DNA of 11,394 nucleotides from Thermoactinomyces sp. DSM 45891. Lineage in GTDB: Bacteria > Bacillota > Bacilli > Thermoactinomycetales > Thermoactinomycetaceae. The stretch covers positions 1,559 to 12,952 of the forward strand of contig NZ_FPJZ01000004.1 of NCBI RefSeq assembly GCF_900119485.1, in the 5' to 3' direction. The notes below the pieces were generated by a model. The model saw only the letters and a program-made list of their open reading frames with translations. It did not search any database and was not told the DNA's origin. This document shows, piece by piece, positions 1 to 6,339 of the stretch. Within the stretch, counting starts at the first letter, position 1. Each line of letters opens with the position of its first letter. A program made the position numbers and the translations under genes.

Positions 1-324
1 GGACCTCAGGGAGACACCGGACCTCAGGGAGACACCGGACCTCAGGGAGACACCGGACCTCAGGGAGACACCGGACCTCAAGGCGATACTGGACCTCAAG
101 GCAACACGGGACCTCAAGGCAACACGGGACCTCAAGGCAACACCGGGCCTCAAGGCAACACGGGACCTCAAGGCAACACCGGGCCTCAAGGCAACACCGG
201 GCCTCAAGGCAACACCGGGCCTCAAGGCAACACGGGACCTCAAGGCAACACCGGACCTCAAGGCAACACGGGACCTCAAGGCAACACCGGGCCTCAAGGC
301 AACACGGGACCTCAAGGCAACACC
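1..324 (+). repeat. 18-bp tandem repeat encoding GPQG(D/N)T
   Basis: Eighteen uninterrupted 18-bp units. Units 1-4 are identical (GGACCTCAGGGAGACACC) and unit 5 is a transition form. Units 6-18 differ only at a few third positions (CAAGGCAACACG or ACC). The block-like distribution of variants indicates recent expansion by slippage or unequal crossing over. It lies wholly within the collagen-like coding region and may extend upstream of the window. Confidence 0.95.
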
Positions 325-765
325 GGGCCTCAAGGACCGACGGGAGCAGTGGCAAATAGTTTTATGTTTGCTACAATAACTGGAGCCGGAAATACTCCTG
401 CTATTACTGCTGGTAATCCTGTACCTTATGACACGATTCTCACTCAATTCGGTTCTGGTGAAATAGTACTGGATACAGGGGCTGGAGGATCAACCGGAAC
501 GGTTACCTTGGCTTCCGACCATTATTACGAGGTAAACTATTCTGCAAGAAATACAGCCAATAACGCTACATTCGAGTTGCAATTAAACGGAGCCCTTATC
601 CAAGGAACACAAGTAGCACAGTCTAATAACACCAACTCTTCTAACTCCGCAGTAGCGATTATTCAAATACCACCAGGTCCTTCTGGATCATTGCAAGTTG
701 TAGTCCAAACTAATGGATCGTTAGCAAGAGCACAATGTGGACTCTCTATCATCATGTTACGTTGA
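1..765 (+). CDS. Collagen-like surface protein, 3' part (5' end outside window)
   Basis: The reading frame is open from base 1 to the TGA at 763-765, giving 254 visible residues, so the start lies upstream of the window. Residues 1-108 are eighteen G-P-Q-G-D/N-T units, five with Asp and then thirteen with Asn, followed by GPQGPTGA. Threonine always holds the last position of each unit, as in glycosylated BclA-type stalks. Residues 117-254 form a non-collagenous C-terminal domain rich in beta-forming and small residues, with the motif HYYEVNYSARN and the ending CGLSIIML. This resembles the trimerising C1q/TNF-like jelly-roll heads of BclA-family exosporium proteins. By analogy it would be a trimeric filament on the spore or cell surface. 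The N-terminal anchor cannot be seen, so membership in the same paralogue family as the gene at 990 is inferred from adjacency and architecture. A hairpin terminator follows 62 bases after the stop. Confidence 0.9.
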   Translation, partial: GPQGDTGPQGDTGPQGDTGPQGDTGPQGDTGPQGNTGPQGNTGPQGNTGPQGNTGPQGNTGPQGNTGPQGNTGPQGNTGPQGNTGPQGNTGPQGNTGPQGNTGPQGNTGPQGPTGAVANSFMFATITGAGNTPAITAGNPVPYDTILTQFGSGEIVLDTGAGGSTGTVTLASDHYYEVNYSARNTANNATFELQLNGALIQGTQVAQSNNTNSSNSAVAIIQIPPGPSGSLQVVVQTNGSLARAQCGLSIIMLR

Positions 766-827
766 CAAATTGATAACTCCATGATCTTGCTCGATTCAGT
801 TATGAAATATTTGACAGTCACAATAAG

Positions 828-856
828 CACCGCCCTTAGAATCTCTAAGGGCGGTG
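828..856 (+). terminator. Hairpin terminator after first collagen gene
   Basis: A perfect 13-bp stem (CACCGCCCTTAGA with TCTAAGGGCGGTG) closes a 3-base loop, ATC. The bases after it are A/T-rich (TATTATATAA) and then CCTTTT, so the U-tract is weak, but the stem is very stable. It ends the transcript of the gene stopping at 765 and insulates it from the gene at 990. Confidence 0.8.
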
Positions 857-911
857 TATTATATAACGCCTTTTCCTAGGATACCGTGCCCTTTTTTGCT
901 CATTAAACGTT

Positions 912-941
912 AACCAAGTCAGCAAATTAGTACATATAGTA
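912..941 (+). promoter_or_regulatory. Candidate sigma-K promoter for the 630-residue collagen-like gene
   Basis: AACC at 912-915 fits the sigma-K -35 element (mACm), and CATATAGTA at 933-941 fits its -10 (CATAnnnTA), with a 17-base spacer. The predicted start near 948 gives a leader of about 40 bases. Mother-cell expression late in sporulation is what a spore-surface collagen would need. The match is by eye to a degenerate consensus. Confidence 0.5.
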
Positions 942-989
942 AGAATCAATCATATATATAGTGAGAATATTATCTAAAGGAGGTATACA

Positions 990-2882
990 ATGTCTCAAGC
1001 GAATATCCCTAATATTTCACCGAATATAAGCATTACCAGAGAAGATGCAGTGAATCTTCTATTATCATCGATTGCATTAGAAGAATTAGGCTTAAGTCAT
1101 ATTATTAATGCAGAAGGAGAAAAGCTACAATACGTTCTCGGAACTCTCCCTGGAGTCTCAACATCCTTTCAGCCTTCCATTAGCGATTTACTTACGATCA
1201 ATAATAGCGTTCGCGACACGATTAATGTAATCGGGAAGAAAGAATGGATTCTAAATGAGAAGTTAGAAAATGTGTTAAACACAGACGTGACAAGGGGACC
1301 TACCGGGTCGGCAGGTGCCACTGGACCGACAGGGCCATCAGGAGGGCCTCCCGGACCTGCAGGGGCTACCGGGCCTCAAGGACCAGCAGGGCCGACAGGG
1401 GCGATTGGAGCTACAGGGGGCACGGGGGCTTCGGGTCCCCAAGGAAACACTGGACCCCAAGGCTCTACTGGGCCTCAAGGTTCTACCGGGCCTCAAGGTT
1501 CTACCGGACCTCAAGGGCCGACAGGGCCTCAAGGACCGACGGGAACTTTTGTTACAGGTGATTTCTTATTTTTAGTTCAAGGAAACTCAGGCGCGGACGG
1601 AAATGTTCCTCTCAGTTTTGGAGATACACTCAACTTTATATCTGATACGTTAGAAATCACGGTAACACCTGGTTCTGCCATCGTGAAACTGGAGGTTCCA
1701 ACAGGGGCTAACGGGGCTACGGGCGCTACAGGACCTCAAGGAGATACTGGACCTCAAGGGCCTACCGGCGCGGATGGTGCTGACGGGGCTACTGGACCTC
1801 AAGGGGACACGGGGCCTCAAGGGCCTACCGGCGCGGATGGCGTGGACGGCACTACGGGACCTCAAGGGGACACGGGGCCTCAAGGGCCTACCGGCGCGGA
1901 TGGTGCTGACGGCACTACGGGACCTCAAGGGGACACGGGGCCTCAAGGACCTACCGGCGGGGACGGTGCTGACGGCACTACGGGACCTCAAGGCGATACG
2001 GGACCTCAAGGACCTACGGGCGCGGACGGTGCTGACGGCACTACAGGACCTCAAGGGGACACAGGGCCTCAAGGACCCACGGGCGCGGACGGTGCTGACG
2101 GCACTACGGGACCTCAAGGGGACACAGGGCCTCAAGGACCCACGGGCGCGGACGGTGCTGACGGCACTACGGGACCTCAAGGAGATACCGGGCCTCAAGG
2201 GCCGACGGGGGCGGATGGTGCTGACGGCACTACAGGACCTCAAGGAGACACGGGGCCTCAAGGGCCGACGGGGGCGGATGGTGCTGACGGCACTACGGGG
2301 CCTCAAGGACCCACAGGCGCGGACGGCGCTTCTGGACCTCAAGGGGCTACAGGACCTACTGGTGCCACTGGAGCCGGGCCTCAAGGACCGACGGGACCTA
2401 CTGGTGCTAGCGGACCTCAAGGACCGACCGGACCTACATCTGCGTTTCCTGCCGCTTTTGGGGCTTTTATGGGGGATAATGCTGCAGGTGTAACCGTGCC
2501 TGCGGGAGGAAGAATAGGATACAACCTAACCGAAAGTTCAGTTGGTGTAGTATCAAGTGGTTTTGTCGCTTCCCCAACAGGTACTCAATTTACCGTAACC
2601 GATGCTGGTGTATATCTAATGATATCTACTATCACAGCTAATAACTCTAGTGTATATTGTTTCGAAATAAACGGCACACAACGATCAGCTACCATTGCAG
2701 CAATAATAGGAGAAACCGGTCCGGGTTCTATTACCATCATGGATGTATTGCCATTAAATGCAGGGGATGCTATCGGGGTTCGAAATGCATCAAATAATGG
2801 TAGTGTTGCATCGTTATTCAGAACTAACACAGCAGGACGAGTACCAGCGTACTCAAGCATCGCTATTACCAGAATTGGATAA
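990..2882 (+). CDS. Collagen-like spore/exosporium surface protein, 630 aa
   Basis: Start ATG 990 is fixed by AAAGGAGGT at 976-984. Residues 1-102 are a non-collagenous N-terminal domain (begins MSQANIPNISPN, contains SSIALEELGLSHIINAEGEK and a basic GKKEW) nearly identical to those of the genes at 10869 and 11197, probably an anchoring or assembly module. Residues 103-185 are a first Gly-X-Y segment. Residues 186-238 are a conserved non-collagenous insert (FVTGDFLFLVQGNSGADG). Residues 239-484 are a second Gly-X-Y segment built on a 21-residue unit. Residues 485-630 are a BclA/C1q-like head ending YSSIAITRIG. Only one cysteine is obvious, in the head (VYCFEI). There is no classical signal peptide, as expected for a protein assembled in the mother cell onto the spore. 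The role is structural: trimeric hair-like filaments, with threonines probably O-glycosylated (inference from BclA). It is a monocistronic unit between two terminators. Confidence 0.93.
   Translation: MSQANIPNISPNISITREDAVNLLLSSIALEELGLSHIINAEGEKLQYVLGTLPGVSTSFQPSISDLLTINNSVRDTINVIGKKEWILNEKLENVLNTDVTRGPTGSAGATGPTGPSGGPPGPAGATGPQGPAGPTGAIGATGGTGASGPQGNTGPQGSTGPQGSTGPQGSTGPQGPTGPQGPTGTFVTGDFLFLVQGNSGADGNVPLSFGDTLNFISDTLEITVTPGSAIVKLEVPTGANGATGATGPQGDTGPQGPTGADGADGATGPQGDTGPQGPTGADGVDGTTGPQGDTGPQGPTGADGADGTTGPQGDTGPQGPTGGDGADGTTGPQGDTGPQGPTGADGADGTTGPQGDTGPQGPTGADGADGTTGPQGDTGPQGPTGADGADGTTGPQGDTGPQGPTGADGADGTTGPQGDTGPQGPTGADGADGTTGPQGPTGADGASGPQGATGPTGATGAGPQGPTGPTGASGPQGPTGPTSAFPAAFGAFMGDNAAGVTVPAGGRIGYNLTESSVGVVSSGFVASPTGTQFTVTDAGVYLMISTITANNSSVYCFEINGTQRSATIAAIIGETGPGSITIMDVLPLNAGDAIGVRNASNNGSVASLFRTNTAGRVPAYSSIAITRIG
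1767..2315 (+). repeat. 63-bp tandem repeat, second collagen segment
   Basis: Eight full 63-bp units start at 1767, 1830, 1893, 1956, 2019, 2082, 2145 and 2208, and a ninth, shortened unit starts at 2271. Each encodes GADGADGTTGPQGDTGPQGPT or a close variant (VDG in unit 2, GGD in unit 4, GAT in unit 1). The last unit lacks the GDTGPQ part. The last four full units encode identical protein, which points to recent duplication. Confidence 0.92.
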
Positions 2883-2928
2883 TAGGATAAACGGATCAGT
2901 TTATCAAAAATGTAAGATTTAAGAAATC

Positions 2929-2973
2929 TTTAGGGGTATGAGCTCAGTCTTGAACTGGACTCATACCCCTAAA
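2929..2973. terminator. Bidirectional terminator between convergent genes
   Basis: A perfect 14-bp stem pairs TTTAGGGGTATGAG (2929-2942) with CTCATACCCCTAAA (2960-2973). A smaller CAGT/ACTG pairing sits inside the loop. T-rich sequence follows on both strands (TTCGTTTTATCTT on +, GATTTCTT on -). It lies between the + gene ending at 2882 and the - gene ending at 3056, so it probably serves both. Confidence 0.85.
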
Positions 2974-3055
2974 TTCGTTTTATCTTCATTGGGAGGACCG
3001 GACTTGAAGCATGTATCTACACTTCAATTACGAGCCTGTGAGAGTGTAAGATGTT

Positions 3056-3433
3056 CTAGGAGTGTTCGTCTGTTTCTTCGAATGTTTCTCGTAGCTTCTT
3101 CCATAATCTAAAAGCTTCTTTTTCTTCCTGGATGACGCTGAAAATGTCAACGGATCGGCCAGCGAAGACCTTTACACCTTCAGTAATGGCGGCTTGTACC
3201 ATGTCGAACATTTTAAATTCGATTTTTTGGCCATCGGTGGTGATGATCTGAATCAGACTCATGCGCCGTTCGGGTATGTGATCGATGGAGCACTTAACAC
3301 AAGGCTGGACTTCGCCGTCTTTAATCTTGTATCCAGTCTCTTGCTCTAAAATCTTTACACTTGGATTACGGTGAACATCATCCATAAAGGACTTAATCTT
3401 CTCTCGTGAACCTTCTACCTGAAGTTTTAACAA
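3056..3433 (-). CDS. Unknown small protein, 125 aa, divergent from HTH-TPR regulator
   Basis: I do not recognise this protein with certainty. The start codon is TTG at 3433-3431, with a GGAG about 11 bases upstream, a rather long spacing. Residues 1-60 (begins MLKLQVEGSREKIKSFMDDV) look like a small alpha/beta domain and recall short uncharacterised Bacillales proteins that begin (M)LK(L/V)xVEG. They include one CxxC (PCVKCS, residues 44-47). Residues 60-125 contain IQIITTDGQKIEFKMFDMV and then a charged, probably helical tail ending in Glu/Asp. There is no signal peptide or membrane segment, so it is probably cytosolic. It has its own near-consensus sigma-A promoter and a shared terminator, so it is a single-gene unit. 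It is transcribed divergently from the regulator at 3726, which could control it. No function is assigned. Confidence 0.75.
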   Translation of the reverse strand: MLKLQVEGSREKIKSFMDDVHRNPSVKILEQETGYKIKDGEVQPCVKCSIDHIPERRMSLIQIITTDGQKIEFKMFDMVQAAITEGVKVFAGRSVDIFSVIQEEKEAFRLWKKLRETFEETDEHS

Positions 3434-3516
3434 TTTCCAAACACTCCGTTCTGTTGTTTTTAGAAAATCGGAAATAGGGCGGATATATGTTAGGAGTTTA
3501 CTGCATCGTCAGTTAA

Positions 3517-3545
3517 ATTATATGTTATTGATTAAATTTTTTCAA
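3517..3545 (-). promoter_or_regulatory. Near-consensus sigma-A promoter for the 125-aa gene
   Basis: Read on the - strand: -35 TTGAAA (3545-3540), a 17-base spacer, then -10 TATAAT (3522-3517), which is 11 of 12 consensus bases. Transcription should start near 3510, leaving a leader of about 77 bases before the TTG start. This suggests vegetative expression, unlike the neighbouring collagen genes. Confidence 0.75.
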
Positions 3546-3547
3546 TA
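3526..3547. promoter_or_regulatory. Inverted repeat over the -35 element, possible operator
   Basis: TATTGA (3526-3531) and TCAATA (3542-3547) are perfect 6-base inverted half-sites separated by 10 bases. The site spans the spacer and -35 of the divergent 125-aa gene promoter and lies about 180 bases before the regulator start. Position and symmetry fit a binding site for a dimeric regulator such as the HTH-TPR protein. Short AT-rich arms can arise by chance, so this is tentative. Confidence 0.3.
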
Positions 3548-3725
3548 TTTAGGTATTTTAACTTTAGAACTGGCACGAGCGGGGTTGCAGAGATCGTGAA
3601 TATCTATTTTACTGGGATTATCTCGGGTAGAAGGGAAATGATTTTAACGTGGAGAATTAAAATGAGAAAATAGTTTCTATTTCGAATGTTTCTCTGTGTA
3701 TCCTAACAAAGAGAGGTCGATTGAT

Positions 3726-5090
3726 ATGGAGAATCCCTCTTACGTAGAGGCTAAATTAGCAAGATATGTAGTAAAAAAAGCGAGAAAGGATTTAGGATTA
3801 AATCAAAAGGATCTCGAAGATGTGAATTTGTCTGCTTCGACGATTAGTAATATAGAGCGCGGGGAAGTCGATCCGAGGGATGATACGTTTGCCTATTTGT
3901 TGAAGAAGTTGAATCTCGATCAAGTAAAATTAAATACATTAATTCGGCAGGAACAGCATGATATGGAAGAACTGAGATTCTACTTTGACTGTATTGAGAC
4001 GATGCTGGATAATCAAAATTTTGGTTCATCAGAGGGGAAACTCGAAATCCTGAACAAGCTGGAAGCAGTGAGACTAGAGGACTTCCACGCATCGGCACCT
4101 TGGCTCTCTTACTTAAAGGGTCGTTATTACTATAAAAGCAATGATTTTAAAAAAGCACGCTTTCACTTTGAACAAGCTATTCATTTATGTAGAATTCACA
4201 AGTTAGAGCCAGAAAATAACATCATCAGCCTCTGTTATAACCAATTAAGCAGTTGTAGCCACTATCAAAACGACTTCTTGAGTGCCTTGGCACATGTAAA
4301 AAATGGGCTTGAATCCTTTGATGATACTAAAAAAAGACCTGAAGTTCGGTATTTGCTACTAGGAAATAAGATTTTGTATCTCATGAAATCTTCTCAATCT
4401 GATTTAGCCTTACAATTATTAGGAGAGATATGGACATCACTGCCCGAAATAGAAAGCATACCTGTTCGATTAAGTTTGTATAAATACCGTTCTACCTTAC
4501 TACGTGAGCAAGGGGAATTTAATAAAGCGATTAAAATCTGCGAAGAAGGAATTGAACTTGCACGAAGAACCAAAATGCAAGATGATGGATATCTTGATTT
4601 ATTAAATATCTTAGGAAGCGTTTATCTAAAGCAAAGATTATTCAACAAAGCCATGTCACGATTTCAAATGGCTCTAGAGATTGACCGAAATTTGGAATAT
4701 CCACGAAGACATATCGATACTCATTCCTACTTAGCAGTCCTCTTCCTCGCACAACATGACTGGAGACAAGCACATACTCACATCCAAGAAGCGATTCAGA
4801 TTAGTCGAAACCTACCTGATATATTCCGCTTGTCTAAAACCTTAATTATCCAAGGTAATTGCTTGAGCCACCAAGGACTCTATGCTGATGCAGTCCCCTT
4901 TTTCCAAGAAGCGATTAAACTGACAGAGAAGCACGGTTTCAAACATCGGCAACATTCCGCTTTATTGAAACTGACTAACTGTTTTGATATGATGAAAAGT
5001 AATGATGAGTTTATCACTTGCATGAAAGAAATGTATATACTGCAAAAAGAACTCAATCTCAAAAGTGAGGATGATTTGTATGAACTGTAG
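3726..5090 (+). CDS. RRNPP-type regulator: XRE helix-turn-helix with C-terminal TPR array, 454 aa
   Basis: The chosen start is ATG 3726 (MENPSYVEAK), which has GAGG at 3713-3716 nine bases upstream. A GTG at 3696 would add ten residues but has no good binding site. Residues about 10-66 are an XRE-family helix-turn-helix (KKARKDLGLNQKDLEDVNLS, then STISNIERGEVDPRDDT). The remainder to residue 454 is a helical array of tetratricopeptide repeats, with recognisable units at GRYYYKSNDFKKARFHFEQA, REQGEFNKAIKICEEGIELA, SVYLKQRLFNKAMSRFQMAL and CLSHQGLYADAVPFFQEAI. This is the architecture of PlcR/NprR-like cytosolic receptors, which bind a short re-imported peptide through the TPRs and then activate or repress target promoters. 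Such genes usually have the propeptide gene just downstream, and a small candidate overlaps its 3' end. The cognate peptide and targets are not established. Confidence 0.85.
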   Translation: MENPSYVEAKLARYVVKKARKDLGLNQKDLEDVNLSASTISNIERGEVDPRDDTFAYLLKKLNLDQVKLNTLIRQEQHDMEELRFYFDCIETMLDNQNFGSSEGKLEILNKLEAVRLEDFHASAPWLSYLKGRYYYKSNDFKKARFHFEQAIHLCRIHKLEPENNIISLCYNQLSSCSHYQNDFLSALAHVKNGLESFDDTKKRPEVRYLLLGNKILYLMKSSQSDLALQLLGEIWTSLPEIESIPVRLSLYKYRSTLLREQGEFNKAIKICEEGIELARRTKMQDDGYLDLLNILGSVYLKQRLFNKAMSRFQMALEIDRNLEYPRRHIDTHSYLAVLFLAQHDWRQAHTHIQEAIQISRNLPDIFRLSKTLIIQGNCLSHQGLYADAVPFFQEAIKLTEKHGFKHRQHSALLKLTNCFDMMKSNDEFITCMKEMYILQKELNLKSEDDLYEL

Positions 5091-5151
5091 AAAAGGGTAT
5101 ATAGTCACTCTAACATTCCGCCTAGGCGATGATGACGAAACACTTACTTAA
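5080..5151 (+). CDS. Candidate 23-aa peptide ORF overlapping the regulator end
   Basis: ATG 5080 lies inside the last codons of the regulator in another frame and runs to TAA at 5149-5151. GTGAGG sits nine bases upstream at 5065-5070. The product begins MNCRKGYIVTLTF and ends in an acidic stretch, GDDDETLT. Its length, position and basic-then-hydrophobic start recall short signalling peptides encoded next to RRNPP receptors, but it lacks a clear signal sequence. It could equally be a chance open frame. Confidence 0.25.
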   Translation: MNCRKGYIVTLTFRLGDDDETLT

Positions 5152-5184
5152 TGATATATAGTACGAAGCGTAGGAAAAGGGGGA

Positions 5185-5310
5185 CAAATGAGAGGAAGAG
5201 GAAACGGTTGATATCCATCAACAAAGCTCTTCCCCCTAACATTCTGCTTGAACAATAGAAGCTACAGCCCAGTCCTTATGTATAACCAGAACTGGTGCAA
5301 ATGAGAGGAA
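5185..5310 (+). repeat. 13-bp direct repeat CAAATGAGAGGAA, two copies
   Basis: Identical copies lie at 5185-5197 and 5298-5310, 113 bases apart. Each contains ATGAGAGGA, which opens a tiny reading frame (7 codons from 5188, 16 codons from 5301). A second direct repeat, CTAACATTCYGC, lies at 5110-5121 and 5236-5247. This suggests an old partial duplication. Confidence 0.6.
5194..5233 (+). other. Two-part RNA hairpin downstream of the regulator
   Basis: The outer stem is GGAAGAG (5194-5200) with CTCTTCC (5227-5233), and the inner stem is GTTGAT (5207-5212) with ATCAAC (5217-5222) around the loop ATCC. No T-run follows, so it is not a typical intrinsic terminator. It could be part of a structured transcript, or stabilise the 3' end of the regulator mRNA. 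Confidence 0.45.
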
Positions 5311-5356
5311 TCCCTCGATCTATCAATAAGACTTGGTCACCAGTCACATAGAAAAA

Positions 5357-5385
5357 GCTATCCCTCTTCTCGGATCGGGGATAGC
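5357..5385 (-). terminator. Intrinsic terminator of the toxin-antitoxin operon
   Basis: An 8-bp stem, GCTATCCC (5357-5364) with GGGATAGC (5378-5385), has a 13-base loop. On the - strand it is followed at once by TTTTTC, a proper U-tract, 55 bases after the toxin stop. On the + strand CTTCTTTGATTT follows, so it may also stop read-through from the regulator side. Confidence 0.8.
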
Positions 5386-5439
5386 CTTCTTTGATTTAAA
5401 CACCTCTATCTTTCTATCACTAGGGATACTGTTGATCCC

Positions 5440-5946
5440 TCACGATTCATAATTTTTGACTAGCCTTTCAAGCAAAACCCCGATGTTCTTGGCCCCGTTG
5501 TCTCCCTTGAACCAACTATTGGTCGCAATGGCTACCATAAATTCTTCTGCTAGCATGGGTGGAAACCTTAACGGATATCCATTTTTATCTAAAAAATAAT
5601 ACAAGCAAGCAAAGGCTGTTCGTTTATTCCCGTTTTGGAAAATATGATCATTTACTATAGATTGAACTAATGATCCAGCCTTTTGCCAAATATTAGGATG
5701 AATCTCGACCCCGAAATGAATCATCTGTGGACGCTTAACAGCAGCAATAAGTCGATCTGGGTGTAGCACCCCTGCATTTTCGGGTTCGTCGAACTGTTTC
5801 ATGACTAAAGAGTGAGCAAAAACAACCTCTTCTACAGTCAAATAATCAACATCGATTACAATATGCACATTAGGCTTATCCATTTCTTTCTCACAGAGCG
5901 CGGATATCCATTTTTCAAGGTATTCTCTGGCCTGACTCTGATTCAC
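5440..5946 (-). CDS. doc: Death-on-curing (Doc/Fic-fold) family toxin, 168 aa
   Basis: The start is GTG at 5946-5944, preceded by GAGGG seven bases upstream. The G of the antitoxin TAG stop is the first base of this start (TAGTG), which implies translational coupling. The core motif HIFQNGNKR (residues 101-109) matches the Doc consensus H-x-F-x-(D/N)-(G/A)-N-K-R. It is followed by TAFACLYYFLDKNGYPL, as in the family. Phage P1 Doc is a kinase that inactivates elongation factor EF-Tu by phosphorylation and halts translation; the same activity is inferred here. The N-terminal helix region (LTVEEVVFAHSLVMKQF) is typical of this subgroup, and the length is a little above P1 Doc (126 aa). Position 105 is Asn where P1 Doc has Asp70, which may lower activity. 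The neighbouring AbrB-like protein is the expected neutraliser. Confidence 0.88.
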   Translation of the reverse strand: MNQSQAREYLEKWISALCEKEMDKPNVHIVIDVDYLTVEEVVFAHSLVMKQFDEPENAGVLHPDRLIAAVKRPQMIHFGVEIHPNIWQKAGSLVQSIVNDHIFQNGNKRTAFACLYYFLDKNGYPLRFPPMLAEEFMVAIATNSWFKGDNGAKNIGVLLERLVKNYES

Positions 5947-6191
5947 TATCGATCCCTCAAATTTTTGAACGTTTCCTCATAAATGCTAAAAGCGCCTCCT
6001 AGTGACTCGAGTATGCGTGGATCAACATTTTCAGGGAGTGTATTTGTGGGTTTTATATGAAGTTGCATACCATCAGTGGACACCTCCATCATATCACCTT
6101 GGCGAATATTTAAACGTTGTGCCATCTCCCTAGGTATGACTACAGTCAGACTACTGCCAACTTTCGATACTTTACGAAATTGCTTTGACAT
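5946..6191 (-). CDS. AbrB/MazE/SpoVT-family antitoxin, 81 aa
   Basis: The start is ATG 6191-6189 with AAAGGAGAG six bases upstream. A longer upstream extension of the frame would overlap the giant collagen gene and is rejected. Residues 1-48 form a swapped-hairpin AbrB DNA-binding fold (RKVSKVGSSLTVVIPREMAQ, then LNIRQGDMMEVSTDGMQLHI). Residues 49-81 (ENVDPRILESLGGAFSIYEE) form the flexible tail that usually wraps and blocks the toxin. It precedes the Doc toxin with a one-base overlap, so this is a type II toxin-antitoxin operon in which an AbrB/MazE-type protein stands in for the Phd antitoxin of the P1 system. The protein, alone or with toxin, probably represses its own promoter through the palindrome at 6227-6260. 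Confidence 0.88.
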   Translation of the reverse strand: MSKQFRKVSKVGSSLTVVIPREMAQRLNIRQGDMMEVSTDGMQLHIKPTNTLPENVDPRILESLGGAFSIYEETFKNLRDR

Positions 6192-6226
6192 GATTTTCTC
6201 TCCTTTCACTATCTCATTTTCTTCCT

Positions 6227-6260
6227 TATAGTATACATAATATATATTATATATACTATA
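6227..6260. promoter_or_regulatory. 34-bp AT-rich palindrome, probable autoregulatory operator of the toxin-antitoxin operon
   Basis: The outer arms TATAGTATA (6227-6235) and TATACTATA (6252-6260) and the core TAATATATATTA (6238-6249) share one centre, between 6243 and 6244. Sixteen of seventeen position pairs are complementary, the exception being C6236/A6251. It lies 36 bases upstream of the antitoxin ATG. A possible - strand promoter overlaps it: TTGTAA (6270-6265), an 18-base spacer, and TATATA (6246-6241). AbrB-type proteins favour AT-rich sites, so autorepression is likely. Confidence 0.6.
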
Positions 6261-6339
6261 TAAATTACAAACACCCAGCATACCTGATGGATCTCCCATT
6301 TTCCCTTCGCCCATATACGGATTTTTCGCGTCTCCCCTG

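Larger units (their letters stand above)
5091..5439. other. 349-base intergenic region with structured repeats and only micro-ORFs
   Basis: No conventional gene fits here. The region holds the end of the 23-codon frame and a weakly supported 35-codon frame at 5151-5258, which overlaps it as TAATG but has no visible ribosome site and a very Lys/Arg-rich start. It also contains a 7-codon frame at 5188-5211 behind AAAAGGGGG, a two-part hairpin at 5194-5233, and a 13-bp exact direct repeat. The toxin operon terminator lies at 5357-5385. It may encode a small RNA or peptide linked to the regulator, but this is inference. Confidence 0.4.

Noticed and set aside
1..324. CRISPR-like regular repeat at the left edge
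   Set aside because: The 18-bp units are contiguous with no spacers and are in frame with a Gly-X-Y protein.
1315..2493. Several long open frames on both strands within the collagen repeats (for example 1774-2493 on + and 2420-1650 on -)
   Set aside because: Repeats whose period is a multiple of three keep every frame open together; these products are low-complexity Arg/Ser or Leu/Lys repeats with no ribosome sites, and they lie wholly inside the real gene.
2585..2860. 91-residue frame on the - strand under the collagen head, and small - strand frames within the regulator (3844-4098, 4880-5062)
   Set aside because: Antisense to well-supported domains, without ribosome sites or recognisable protein features.
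5151..5258. 35-codon frame starting TAATG after the 23-codon frame
   Set aside because: No ribosome binding site, and its Arg/Lys-rich start simply reflects purine-rich DNA; mentioned only as part of the intergenic region.
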